From DATNBU01 sp964476185 (lineage in GTDB: Bacteria; Desulfobacterota; Binatia; UBA1149; CAITLU01), in the NCBI GenBank assembly GCA_964476185.1, contig CAYYZO010000004.1:1-64000 (forward strand): a DNA stretch of 64,000 nucleotides. Direction: 5' to 3'. A program made the position numbers and the translations under genes. The notes under the pieces were generated by a model, which made no database searches, was not told the origin of the DNA, and was given only the letters and a program-made list of their open reading frames with translations. Positions 17,732-26,926 of the stretch are shown piece after piece. Each line of letters begins with the position of its first letter. Positions within the stretch are counted from its first letter, which is position 1.

Positions 17732-19018
17732 TCAGGCCGCGCACTCGTCGTTGCCGCGTTCGAAGTACGGCACGATGCTCGTCATCTTGCGCTCGGTCTC
17801 GTCGAACTCCCGTTCGGCCGAGGAGCCCTCGACGATGCCGGCGCCGGCCCAGACGTGCGCCGCGTCGCCGTCGAGCAGCGCGGCGCGAAGCGCCACCGCG
17901 AGCTCGCCGTCGCCGTCGCCGGAGATCCAGCCGACCGCGCCGCCGTACCAGCCGCGGTCCGGCTCCTCGATCGTGAGCTGCCGGCAGGCGCTCTCGCGCG
18001 GCGCGCCGCAGACGGCAGGCGTCGGGTGCAGGCGCGAGGCCACGCGCAGGAGGTCGCGCCCGGCCGGCGCGAGCCGGGCGCGGACCGGCGTGTGCAGGTG
18101 GTGCGCTTCCGGCAACCGGACGAGCGCCGGGGTTTCGGGAACGTCGACGTCGAACGCCAGCGGCGCGAGCGCGTCGCGGATCGCGTCGACGACGATGCGG
18201 TGTTCGCGCCGTTCCTTCGCCGAGGCTTCGAGCTCGCGCGCGAGCGCCTCGTCGTGGCTCTTCGACAGGCCGCGCGGCGCGGTGCCCGCGAGGGCGTCCG
18301 CCAGCAGCTCGTCGCCGTCGACGCGCAGCAGCCGCTCGGGGCTCGAGCCGAGGAACGTGCGCCCGCTCCAGCGCACGAGGAACGTGAAGCAGGACGGCCG
18401 GTGCTCGGCCAGCGCGCGAAGCAGGGCGGGGACGGCCGGCGGCGCCGGCGTCGCGACGGTGCAGCGGCGCGCGAGCACGATCTTCTCGAGGCTGCCGGCG
18501 CGGATCGCGTCCACCGCGCGCTCGACGCGCTCGCGCCAGGTGGCGGCGTCGGCGCCGCACGCCGGTGTCGACCGGGAAGCGACCGTGGCGGCGGCCAGCA
18601 GCGACTGCGGCGTCTGTGCGCGCCCCGGCGGCGTCGTGACGGCCATGCGGCGCACTCCGCCGCGTCGCACCCACAGCACGCGCGGCACGAAGAAGCGCAG
18701 CGACGGGAAGCCTTCCCACGGGCTCGCCGGCGCGTCGTCGCCGAACGCGAAGCCGCCGACGGCCAGCGGCAGCGATGGATCGCCGTCGTCGAGCGCTTCG
18801 CGCAGCATGGCGAGCGAGGCGCTCGCGTGTTCGAAGCGGCCCGCGCCGGAGCCCTCGATGCTCGCGACGGCGCCGAGCCCCGCGATCTCGACGTCGCGCT
18901 CGTCGCTTCGCCAGTAGAACGCCGGCTCGCCGGGCGCCAGCTCGATCGCCTCGAGGGGGTCGGCGACGACATCGGCTTCGAGAAGCACGCGCCGCATGCG
19001 GTTCGTCGCCGGTCTCAT
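17732..19018 (-). CDS. menF: Isochorismate synthase MenF
   Basis: A 428-residue chorismate-utilising enzyme that isomerises chorismate to isochorismate. The C-terminal domain carries the family motifs: EKIVLARRC, FLGSSPERLL, ADALAGTAPRG, HHLHTPVRA, PTPAVCGAP, GWYGGAVGW and AGAGIVEGS. The N-terminal region is the variable non-catalytic part. The ATG at 19018 overlaps the menG stop codon (ATGA). Anthranilate and salicylate synthases are relatives, but the operon makes MenF clear. Confidence 0.95.
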   Translation of the reverse strand: MRPATNRMRRVLLEADVVADPLEAIELAPGEPAFYWRSDERDVEIAGLGAVASIEGSGAGRFEHASASLAMLREALDDGDPSLPLAVGGFAFGDDAPASPWEGFPSLRFFVPRVLWVRRGGVRRMAVTTPPGRAQTPQSLLAAATVASRSTPACGADAATWRERVERAVDAIRAGSLEKIVLARRCTVATPAPPAVPALLRALAEHRPSCFTFLVRWSGRTFLGSSPERLLRVDGDELLADALAGTAPRGLSKSHDEALARELEASAKERREHRIVVDAIRDALAPLAFDVDVPETPALVRLPEAHHLHTPVRARLAPAGRDLLRVASRLHPTPAVCGAPRESACRQLTIEEPDRGWYGGAVGWISGDGDGELAVALRAALLDGDAAHVWAGAGIVEGSSAEREFDETERKMTSIVPYFERGNDECAA

Positions 19019-19710
19019 CGGATCGCCCTCACGCCGGTGACGATCTGCACCGCGCCGAACATCGCGTTCTCGCGGCGGACGTCGGTGAAGCCCGAGCGCT
19101 CGAGCATCGTCTTCATCTTCGGCCACGGCGGCAGGTAGACGGCCGACTCGGGCAGGTAGGAGTAGGCCTTGCGGTCGGCGAGCACGCTCCCGACGAGCGG
19201 GACGACGCGGTCGAAATAGAGCGAGTGGCCGAAGCGGACCGCCTTGTTCGCGGGCTTGTCGACTTCGAGCAGGCCCACGCGGCCGCCGGGCCGGAGCACG
19301 CGGGCCATCTCGTCGAAGGCCGGCTGCAGCTCGGCGAAGTTGCGCAGCGCGAAACCGCAGACGACGGCGTCGAACGCCTCGGTCGCGAACGGCAGGTTCA
19401 TCGCGTCGGCGCGGACCAGGATCCTTGCGAGCCCGCGCCGCCCGGCGTGGTGGAGCATCCGCGCGGCGTAGTCGGTGGCGATCACGCGCGCGCCGCGCGC
19501 GCGGCAGAGTTCCGCGAAATCGCCGGTGCCGCACGCGACGTCGAGCACGCGCTGGCGCGGCGCGAGGCGGATGCGGTCGAGCGTCCGGCGCCGCCAGGCC
19601 TGGTCGAGGCCGAACGTCAGCAGCCGGTTCATGCGGTCGTAGTGCGGCGCGATGCGGTCGAACATCTGCTCGACGACGGCGGCCTTCTCCTGGGACGAGG
19701 GAAGCGTCAC
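19015..19710 (-). CDS. menG: Demethylmenaquinone methyltransferase MenG (UbiE family)
   Basis: A 231-residue SAM-dependent methyltransferase that performs the last step, C-methylation of demethylmenaquinone. UbiE/MenG signatures are clear: MFDRIAPHYDRMNRLLTFG at the N-terminus, the SAM loop VLDVACGTGDFAE, the acidic ADAMNLPF, FALRNFAELQPAF and YSYLPESAVYLP. The GTG start at 19710 overlaps the stop of the upstream merR gene (GTGA). UbiE enzymes can serve ubiquinone too, but no ubi genes occur here and menaquinone is the fitting substrate. Confidence 0.95.
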   Translation of the reverse strand: MTLPSSQEKAAVVEQMFDRIAPHYDRMNRLLTFGLDQAWRRRTLDRIRLAPRQRVLDVACGTGDFAELCRARGARVIATDYAARMLHHAGRRGLARILVRADAMNLPFATEAFDAVVCGFALRNFAELQPAFDEMARVLRPGGRVGLLEVDKPANKAVRFGHSLYFDRVVPLVGSVLADRKAYSYLPESAVYLPPWPKMKTMLERSGFTDVRRENAMFGAVQIVTGVRAIR

Positions 19711-20495
19711 TGCCAGCTCACCTTCAGTTTCGTGCGCGACGCGACCTTCAGCGCGAACGACAGCGTGCTGGCGTCGCCTTTCTTCCTGAGGCGCTGGAGC
19801 GCGCGGTTGACGAGCACGCGCTGGAAGTGGTGCGCGACGATCGCCGTCGCGACCGGCAGCAGCTCGCGGAACGCGCGCGCGACGGCCTCGCCGTTCTCGC
19901 CGTCGCCGTCGCCGGCTCCGGCGTGCTTCTTGCGCACGTGGTCGTCGAAGAGGTCGATCGCGGCGTCGCAGGTCTTGCGCACGGCGCGGTCGTGGCGAAC
20001 GGCGAGCGCGAGCAGCCTGGTGAGCGGGAAGCCGTAGGACAGCAGCCGGATCGCGCCGCGGGCGGCGGCGAGGTCGCCGGCGCTGTAGCGGCGCCGGCCA
20101 TCGGCGGTTTCCTGGCCCTCGGCGAGCCCGGCCTCCTCGACCGAGCGGATCAGCGCGGGCGGGACGCCGAGCGCGCGCGCCAGGTCCTCGCCGGAGTAGG
20201 CCTCGCCGTCGATCTCCTCCTCGAGGGCGGCCAGCAGGGCGGTGTCGCTGCGGTCGGTCCCGACGCCGTCCCCGGAGGCCTCGCCGCGCTCGAGCAGCAG
20301 GCGAATCGCCTTCAGCGACAGGCCCTTGGCCGCCATCGACCGGATCAGGCGCAGGCGCGCGAGGTGCTCCTCTGTATAGACGGCCTTGCGGCCGGCGCGT
20401 CCCGGGGCCGGCAGCAGCCCCCCGGTCTGGTAGAAGCGGATCGTGTCCACCGAGACCCCGGCCGCGGTCGCGAGATCGGCGACTTCGTACTCCAT
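19707..20495 (-). CDS. MerR-family regulator with two HTH domains, first gene of the men operon
   Basis: A 262-residue regulator. Residues 3-70 are a standard MerR winged HTH (VADLATAAGVSVDTIRFYQTGGLL, with YTEEHLARLRLIRSM). Residues about 100-170 look like a second, diverged MerR HTH (DLARALGVPPALIRSVEEAGL, with RRYSAGDLAAARGAIRLL). The C-terminal 90 residues are helical, basic and lack clustered cysteines, so it is not a classical metal sensor. It shares a 4-bp overlap with menG and is therefore co-transcribed with menaquinone synthesis. Autoregulation through the palindrome at its start codon is inferred. Confidence 0.85.
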   Translation of the reverse strand: MEYEVADLATAAGVSVDTIRFYQTGGLLPAPGRAGRKAVYTEEHLARLRLIRSMAAKGLSLKAIRLLLERGEASGDGVGTDRSDTALLAALEEEIDGEAYSGEDLARALGVPPALIRSVEEAGLAEGQETADGRRRYSAGDLAAARGAIRLLSYGFPLTRLLALAVRHDRAVRKTCDAAIDLFDDHVRKKHAGAGDGDGENGEAVARAFRELLPVATAIVAHHFQRVLVNRALQRLRKKGDASTLSFALKVASRTKLKVSWQ

Positions 20496-20514
20496 GAGTC
20501 CGGACTCTTAGAGT
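20496..20514 (-). promoter_or_regulatory. Nested palindromes at the merR-men operon start, candidate operator
   Basis: Immediately upstream of the merR ATG lie GAGTCCGGACTC (20496-20507), a perfect 12-bp palindrome, and ACTCTTAGAGT (20504-20514), an 11-bp inverted repeat. They share the ACTC half-site. Three half-sites of the type GAGT/ACTC spaced closely suggest a dimeric regulator, most simply the MerR protein itself. So close to the start codon, binding would block transcription or initiation. The role is inferred. Confidence 0.5.
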
Positions 20515-20666
20515 GATTGCTCGAAAGGTCAACGGCGCCGGCGTGCGGCGGTAGGGCGCCTTGGGCCGGCGACGCCCGGCCGGGGAGACGGGCCCGGGAC
20601 CGGGTCGCGCCGGGTCGCGCCGGGCGCGCCGGTCGCGGGGCGGGGGCCGGGCCTCGCCCCGACCGC

Positions 20667-21827
20667 TCAGGCGGACGCCAGGGCCGTTTCCATGCGATCG
20701 AGGATCCGGGTCAGCACGGCCCGCGAGGTCGCGAAGTTCAGCCGCACGTGGCCGCGGCCGTCCTCGCCGAAGTCGGCGCCGTCGGACAGCGCGACGCGCG
20801 CGCGCTCGAGCAGGAACCGCTGCGGCGTCGGGTCGAGGGCGAGCGCGTTGCAGTCGATCCACGCGAGGTAGGTGGCTTCCGCCGGCACGTGCGCCATCGT
20901 CGGCCACCGCCGTGCGATCTCGCCGGCGAGGAAATCGCGATTGCCGGCGAGGTAGCGCACGACGCCGTCGCGCCACTCGTCGCAGGCGCCGCTCCACGCG
21001 ACCTCGGTCGCGGCGAGCCCGATCGTTCCCAGCCCGCCGCGCGCGTGGCGGTGCACGCGATGGAACTTCTGCTGCAACTCGCGGGTGCCGAACGCGGCCA
21101 CCGCGCAGCGCAGTCCCGCGATGTGGAACGCCTTCGACGCCGAGCTGAGCGTGATCGTGCGGGCGGCGGCGTCGGGGGAGAGCGTCGCGAACGGGATGTG
21201 CGTCGCTCCCGGCAGCACGAGGTCGGAGTGGATCTCGTCGCTGACGACGACGAGGTCGCGCTCGATCGCGATCGCGGCGAGCGCCTCGAGTTCCTCGCGC
21301 GACAGCGCGTGCCCGGTCGGGTTGTGCGGGTTGCAGAGCAACAGCAGTCGCGTTGGCGACGGCATCTCGGCGCGGAGCCGCTCGAGGTCCACGCGCCAGC
21401 CGGCGTCCGTGCGCACGAAACGCTTCCAGGCCGGCGTGCGGCGGTTCGCGCGCAGCGCCTCGAGGAACGGCGGGTAGATCGGCATCGGGCAGACGACCGC
21501 GTCCCCCGGCTCGCTGAAGATCGAGACCGCGAGGTGCAGTCCCTGCACGACGTCGGTCAGCACGTCCACGCGCTCCGGGTCGAGCGTCCAGCCGAAGCGC
21601 TGCTGCATGCGGCGCGCGAACGCCGCCGGCACGCCGTCGCGCGTCGGTCCGAGCGGGTAGCCGAAGTCCGACCGCTCGACCATCTCCGCGATCGCGCGCC
21701 GGATCGGTTCGGCGACCGCGAAGTCCATGTCCGCGACCCACGCGGGCAGCACGTCGGCCGGCACCTGCGTCCACTTCGCGCCGCGGCCGCGGCGCAGCGC
21801 CTCGATGTCGACGTCGTCGAAGTTCAT
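20667..21827 (-). CDS. PLP-dependent aminotransferase of the MalY/PatB (cystathionine beta-lyase) type
   Basis: A 386-residue fold-type I PLP enzyme. The N-terminus, WTQVPADVLPAWVADMDFAVAEPI, is the MalY/PatB hallmark. Further motifs are CNPHNPTG (cofactor binding), VVSDEIHSDLV with the PLP Asp, and SSASKAFHIAGLR with the Schiff-base lysine. Family members cleave C-S bonds of cystathionine or cysteine conjugates, and some transaminate. The ATG at 21827 gives the usual length; longer forms upstream read low-complexity sequence. It is divergent from the acyl-CoA dehydrogenase across about 255 bp. Confidence 0.88.
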   Translation of the reverse strand: MNFDDVDIEALRRGRGAKWTQVPADVLPAWVADMDFAVAEPIRRAIAEMVERSDFGYPLGPTRDGVPAAFARRMQQRFGWTLDPERVDVLTDVVQGLHLAVSIFSEPGDAVVCPMPIYPPFLEALRANRRTPAWKRFVRTDAGWRVDLERLRAEMPSPTRLLLLCNPHNPTGHALSREELEALAAIAIERDLVVVSDEIHSDLVLPGATHIPFATLSPDAAARTITLSSASKAFHIAGLRCAVAAFGTRELQQKFHRVHRHARGGLGTIGLAATEVAWSGACDEWRDGVVRYLAGNRDFLAGEIARRWPTMAHVPAEATYLAWIDCNALALDPTPQRFLLERARVALSDGADFGEDGRGHVRLNFATSRAVLTRILDRMETALASA

Positions 21828-22083
21828 GGGGATCAGCGGGTCTCCCTGCGGTGCGCCCTCCGCGTACGGGCGAGGACGCGAGCGATCGGGTCGTCGCCGC
21901 GCCTGGAGCAGTGCTTGCCGCGCCTCGACACTCGGATCCGTCGCTCGGGCACGGAGTCTGGCGTTCCCGCCCTGCAGACGGAAGCTGGAACGCCGATTCG
22001 GCCGGTGCGGTGGCCAGACCCGGGACGCAGGGCTAGGGTCGGCGATGCGCCAGCGTCGGCGCCACCCATCTGGAGGAACCGCC

Positions 22084-23970
22084 ATGGCCGAAGGCTCCGA
22101 GAAGATCACCAGCGAGGAAGAGTCGCGACGCGTCGCCGAGGAATCGCGCGAGCAGGTCTGGGCCGGTCGCGCCTTCATCCGCGAACTCTACCTCGGCCAG
22201 TTCCCGCTCGACATCGTCCACCCGTTCCCGGCGGCGCAGCGCGCGAACCCGGAGTTCGAGGACTGGATCGGTCGGCTCGAGGCATTCCTTCGCGACGAGG
22301 TCGACTCGGCCGAGATCGACCGGACCGGCGAGTATCCGGCGCACGTGCTCGACCGGCTGCGCGAACTCGGCGCGTTCGGCATCAAGATCCCGAAGAAGTA
22401 CGGCGGCCTCGGGTTCTCGGTCAGCGAGTACTGCAAGGCGATGGAACTGCTCGGCAGCTACGACGGCAACCTCGTCGCGCTGTTGTCCGCGCACCAGTCG
22501 ATCGGCGTGCCGCCGCCGCTCACGGACTTCGGCACCGCGGAGCAGAAGCAGAAGTTCCTCACGCGCTGCGCCGCCGGCGCGATCTCCGCGTTCGCGCTGA
22601 CCGAGCCGAACGTCGGCTCCGACCCGTCGTCGCTGGCGACCACGTGCGAGGAGGACGGCGACTTCTGGGTGCTGAACGGCGAGAAGCTCTGGTGCACGAA
22701 CGGCACCATCGCGGAGCTGCTCGTGGTGATGGCGCGCAACCCGAAGACGAAGAAGATCAGCGCCTTCGTCGTCGACGCGGACACGCCGGGGGTCAAGGTC
22801 GAGCACCGCAGCCGGTTCATGGGACTGCGCGCGCTCGCCAACGGCGTCCTGTCGTTCACCGACGTGCGCGTGCCGAAGGAGAACCTGATCGGAGGGGAGG
22901 GCAGCGGCCTGCGCATCGCCCTGACCACGCTGAACACGGGCCGGCTTTCGCTGCCGGCCGCGTGCACCGGCGCTGCCAAGCGCTGCCTCGAGATCGTCAA
23001 GGGCTGGTCGGCGGCGCGTTCGCAGTGGGGGCTGCCGATCTGGAAGCACGAGGCCATCTCGAACAAGATCGCCGAGATCGCCGCGACGACGTTCGCGATG
23101 GAGGCGATCTCGACGATCACGGCGCACATGGCCGAGCGCGGCGGCTACGACATCCGCCTCGAAGCGGCGGCCGCCAAGGAATGGAACAGCGTCCAGGGCT
23201 GGAAGATGATCGACTCGACGCTGCAGATCCGCGGCGGCCGCGGGTACGAGAACGAGATCTCGCTGCGCGAACGCGGGGAAGCGGCCATCCCGGTCGAGCG
23301 CATGATGCGCGACAGCCGCATCAACCTGATCTTCGAAGGCTCGAGCGAGGTCATGCACCTGTTCATGGCGCGCGAGGCGGTCGACAAGCACCTCGAGGTC
23401 GCCGGCGCGATGATCGACCCGAAGGCCTCCAGCGAAGACCGCCGGCGGGCGCTGCCCGGCATCGCGGCGTTCTACGCGAGCTGGTACCCGCCGCTGTGGC
23501 TGAAGGGGTTGCGGACGCCGTTCCAGTACGGCGACTGGGGAGAGCTGGCCGGGCACATCCGGTTCGTCGACCGGGGCGCCCGCAAGCTCGCCCGCTCGAG
23601 TTTCCACGCGATGGCCCTCTACCAGGCCAAGATGGAGAAGAAGCAGGCCCTGCTGTTCCGCACGGTCGACGTGGTCATGGAGCTGTTCGCGATGACGGTC
23701 GCGTGCTCGCGGGCCCGCCAGATGAAGGAAGCCGGCGACCCGAACGCCGCCGAGGCCGTCCGCCTGGCGGACCTGTTCTGCCGGCTGTCGCGGCGCCGGG
23801 TCGCGGCATCGTTCCGCGGGCTGTGGCGCAACGACGACGCGGCGGCGGGGAAGGTGACGGCCAGCGTGATGGAGGGGCGCTACGACTGGCTCGCCGCAGA
23901 AGGCGTCGTCGATCTGCGGCTGCCGACCGACGCCTGGGAACCGCGCCCGTTCCGCCGACCGGAAGGCTGA
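22084..23970 (+). CDS. Acyl-CoA dehydrogenase, long form
   Basis: A 628-residue FAD enzyme that introduces the alpha,beta double bond in acyl-CoAs. CTGGAGGAACCGCC precedes the ATG. Signatures include AFALTEPNVGSDPSSLATT (flavin and substrate contact) and IRGGRGYENE, with EGSSEVMHLFMARE containing the usual catalytic-Glu region. About 230 extra residues after the core (from about 400) form the C-terminal domain of very-long-chain-type enzymes and end in a helical region with no separate motif. Substrate length cannot be read from sequence. No electron-transfer flavoprotein gene is nearby. Confidence 0.93.
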   Translation: MAEGSEKITSEEESRRVAEESREQVWAGRAFIRELYLGQFPLDIVHPFPAAQRANPEFEDWIGRLEAFLRDEVDSAEIDRTGEYPAHVLDRLRELGAFGIKIPKKYGGLGFSVSEYCKAMELLGSYDGNLVALLSAHQSIGVPPPLTDFGTAEQKQKFLTRCAAGAISAFALTEPNVGSDPSSLATTCEEDGDFWVLNGEKLWCTNGTIAELLVVMARNPKTKKISAFVVDADTPGVKVEHRSRFMGLRALANGVLSFTDVRVPKENLIGGEGSGLRIALTTLNTGRLSLPAACTGAAKRCLEIVKGWSAARSQWGLPIWKHEAISNKIAEIAATTFAMEAISTITAHMAERGGYDIRLEAAAAKEWNSVQGWKMIDSTLQIRGGRGYENEISLRERGEAAIPVERMMRDSRINLIFEGSSEVMHLFMAREAVDKHLEVAGAMIDPKASSEDRRRALPGIAAFYASWYPPLWLKGLRTPFQYGDWGELAGHIRFVDRGARKLARSSFHAMALYQAKMEKKQALLFRTVDVVMELFAMTVACSRARQMKEAGDPNAAEAVRLADLFCRLSRRRVAASFRGLWRNDDAAAGKVTASVMEGRYDWLAAEGVVDLRLPTDAWEPRPFRRPEG

Positions 23971-24265
23971 TCGTTCCTCGTCCATCCCCGGCGAAGCGCC
24001 GGTGGTCCGCAGTCCGCAAAGTTCCGTCCGGGCGGAGGACGGCAGCCGCGCGCTCAGCGCCGGTGTCGCCCGGACTCGTTCCGAAGCGTTGGATTCCCGC
24101 GCTGCCGCCCTCGTCTTCGCGACATTTCCAACCAGAGCGGGATGGGCTTCCAACGAGGAAGTGGGTGGCTGTCGCCTTTTTCGCGTGTCAGGATGTCCGC
24201 GTCACTTGGTCGGCGACGGCGCGTTTTCACGCGCCGCATCCGCCTCACAGGGGGAGATTCTCACG

Positions 24266-26674
24266 ATGAAGGCATCCACCGTCGTCTCGGCGACAGCGCT
24301 TCTGATGCTCGCCATGGCCTCCAACGCGGCCGCCCAGGCCCAGACCTCGGATCAGCAGCGCTGCTTTAACAAGTCTTCAGGGGCTGCGCGCAAGGTCGCG
24401 ACCAGCATGATCCGGGGCGGCGCAGACTGCCTCAAGTTCGCGGCTGCCGGGAAGCTCGACGGCATCACGGCCCAGGACTGCCTCACCGCCGACCTCAAGG
24501 GCAAGGTCGGCAAGGCGCGCACGAAGGTCGAGGGACAGGTCACCAAGAACTGCGGAGGCGCGAAGGATCCGAGCTTCGGTTTCACCGACGCCACGACGAT
24601 CAACGACGGCCACGAGGAGGAGGGCGGCTACGTCGTTCCCGACAGCTTCGGCCCGGACCTCGACGCGGCGCTGGCCGGACCCCTGGCGGGCGACGCGAAG
24701 GCGCGCTGCACGTCCGGCGCGATCGGCCAGACCTCCAAGGTCGTCGACGCGATGCTGAAGACCTACCTCGGCTGCGTGAAGACCGGCCTGAAGGACGGCA
24801 CGATCGTCAGCGACGCGGGGCTGGCCGCCTGTCTTTCGGACATCGTCACCGACTCCCGCGGTCGCGTCTCCAAGGCCGTTTCCCGCGTCGAGTCGAAGCT
24901 CGCCTCGAGCGCCTGCCCGGCCACCCCGGGCGACTTCTTCCCCGCGATCGACGGTCCCGGGGAACTCTGCGACGACTACGGGATCGCCCTTCCGCTCAAC
25001 GCGAACACGCTCGCGACCTGCCTGCGCAACCGTCTCCGTTGCCGGGTCTGCCGGATCGCGAACGCTTCGTGGGGGCTCGACGAGAGCTGCGACGGGTTCG
25101 ACGACGGCCTCGTGAACGGGACCTGCCCCGAGTGCCCGAACGGAACGACCGACGTCGGCGAGGAGTGCGACGACGGCAACCTCGTCGACGGCGACGGCTG
25201 CACGAGCCAGTGCGTCCTCGAGTTCTGCGGCGACGGAATCATCAACAACGGCGGCGTCGAGCAGTGCGACGACGGCGAGGCCAACAGCGACACCGAGCCC
25301 GGCGCCTGCCGCACCAACTGCCAGTACGCGGGCTGCGGTGACGGCGTGGTGGACAGCGGGGAAGACTGCGACGGCGGCGGCGTCGCGACCGCGTCGTGCG
25401 ACCTCGACTGCACGTTCGCCGTTTGCGGCGACGGGACCATCAATGGAGCCGCCGGCGAGGAGTGCGACGACTCCAACACCGATTACAACGACGCCTGCGT
25501 GTCGTGCCAGAACGCCGAGTGCGGCGACGGGTTCGTCCGCACCGGCTTCGAGCAGTGCGACAGCACCGAGTGCTGCACCGGGGCGTGCACGTTCGCGACG
25601 GCGGGCTCGGCCTGCACCGGCACCGAGGACATCTGCACGTCGCCTCAATGCAACGCCTCGGGAGTCTGCCTCGAGTCCCCGGCGAACGAGGGCCAGCCCT
25701 GCGACGACGACAACGTCTGCACGCTGTCTTCCGTCTGCGTGGCGGGGGATTGCGCGCCGGACGAGTGGTCGGGCGTCGGCCGCTCTTGCGAGTGGGCGAT
25801 CGTCGGCGGCCCGACCAACAACACCCGGGCGCTGACGAACATCGGGGCGAGTTCGATCGGTGGCAACATCTGCGCCCTGCATGCCGAGATCAGCGCAAGC
25901 ACGAGCATCTCCGGCAACATCATCACGAGTGACAACAGCAGCGGGGTCGGCGCCGTGTTCGGCGCGAGCGTGACGGTCGGCGGGGACGTCGTCACGGACC
26001 AGTACAGCGTGACGTCGAATTCGAGTCCCAGCCTCCCCGGCCTCGTCGGAACGACGACCATCCTTCCGAACCAGCACGTGCTGAAGAACCCGGCGCCGAC
26101 GTTCTACGACACCTTCGGCACGGACCCGCGCATCGACGATTGCGAGGCGGCTCAGGCCGACATTGCCGTGACCAAGGCGGCCCTCGATGCGCTGCCGACC
26201 ACCGTGAACTACGGCAACACGTTCCAGGACCTGGTCGTGTCGCCGGCGCCGATCACGGCGGTCAACGTCGGGGGCGTGAACGTCTTCGACATGGTCTACC
26301 TGAACGGGACGGCCAGCGGCATCACCATCACGCTCGACGGTGGCGGCAACCCGAACACGGTGTTCGTGCTGCGCGTATCGTTCCGCATGAACACCGGCCC
26401 GAACTGGACGTTCAACCTGACCAACGGCCTGACCGCCGACCACGTGCTGTTCTACGTCAGCCGAACGACGGCGAGTTCCACGGAGCAGTGCGCGCTCGGC
26501 GAGAACAACGTCGGCGGCGGCACGCTGTTCTGTCCGCGCGTCTGGGTGAACATCAACAACGCGACGCAGTGGTCCGGCGCAGCCTACGGTGGGGCGAGCG
26601 CGCTCAACGGCCAGGTCCGCCTCGGGCAGGGCACGGTGCTGAACTACGTGCCGTTCACCGCGGCTCTGCCGTAG
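24266..26674 (+). CDS. Secreted modular protein: cysteine-helical repeats, DUF4215-like repeats and ice-binding-like domain
   Basis: An 802-residue protein with a signal peptide ending at AAAQAQ (about residue 24) and GGGGGAGA upstream of the ATG at 24266. Residues about 28-240 contain two copies of a cysteine-bracketed helical unit. Residues about 285-440 are Cys/Asp/Gly-rich, with repeats like EECDDGNLVDGDGCTSQC (the DUF4215 or Myxococcus cysteine-rich repeat). From about 530 to the end, a beta-rich domain has LDGGGNPNTVFVLRVSF and a GAAYGGASALNGQVRLGQGT end. This resembles the DUF3494 ice-binding or adhesin fold. It is likely an extracellular or surface-attached adhesion protein. Function is inferred. 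Confidence 0.8.
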   Translation: MKASTVVSATALLMLAMASNAAAQAQTSDQQRCFNKSSGAARKVATSMIRGGADCLKFAAAGKLDGITAQDCLTADLKGKVGKARTKVEGQVTKNCGGAKDPSFGFTDATTINDGHEEEGGYVVPDSFGPDLDAALAGPLAGDAKARCTSGAIGQTSKVVDAMLKTYLGCVKTGLKDGTIVSDAGLAACLSDIVTDSRGRVSKAVSRVESKLASSACPATPGDFFPAIDGPGELCDDYGIALPLNANTLATCLRNRLRCRVCRIANASWGLDESCDGFDDGLVNGTCPECPNGTTDVGEECDDGNLVDGDGCTSQCVLEFCGDGIINNGGVEQCDDGEANSDTEPGACRTNCQYAGCGDGVVDSGEDCDGGGVATASCDLDCTFAVCGDGTINGAAGEECDDSNTDYNDACVSCQNAECGDGFVRTGFEQCDSTECCTGACTFATAGSACTGTEDICTSPQCNASGVCLESPANEGQPCDDDNVCTLSSVCVAGDCAPDEWSGVGRSCEWAIVGGPTNNTRALTNIGASSIGGNICALHAEISASTSISGNIITSDNSSGVGAVFGASVTVGGDVVTDQYSVTSNSSPSLPGLVGTTTILPNQHVLKNPAPTFYDTFGTDPRIDDCEAAQADIAVTKAALDALPTTVNYGNTFQDLVVSPAPITAVNVGGVNVFDMVYLNGTASGITITLDGGGNPNTVFVLRVSFRMNTGPNWTFNLTNGLTADHVLFYVSRTTASSTEQCALGENNVGGGTLFCPRVWVNINNATQWSGAAYGGASALNGQVRLGQGTVLNYVPFTAALP

Positions 26675-26926
26675 CCGAGCCGTGGCCACGTCGCGCCTGC
26701 CGGCCGGATGCCGTCGCCCTCGGGGCGGGCGTCCGGCCAGCGGGACGTGCGTGCGGTGGTGGTGCCGATTGCACGCGCATTGCGCCCGTCGCGTCGCAAG
26801 TGTCCGCCGCAGTGCGGGAAAGTCGTGTTGACTTTGGCACACCGGCAGTGCTTGTCTTGGCCCCGGCGCGCTTCGGACGGCCTGGCCGCTGCCGTGCGCC
26901 CTCGAGTCCTCGACGGGAGAGCCCAG

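Noticed and set aside
25140..25560. Repetitive DNA in the DUF4215 segment as a possible CRISPR or tandem repeat
   Set aside because: The repeats are imperfect and protein-level (Cys/Asp/Gly units), with no constant repeat-spacer arrangement.
26820..26860. Possible sigma-54 promoter (TGGCAC followed by TGCTT) before the gene at 26927
   Set aside because: The distance between the GG and GC elements is two bases too long for a -24/-12 promoter, and no enhancer-binding regulator is nearby.
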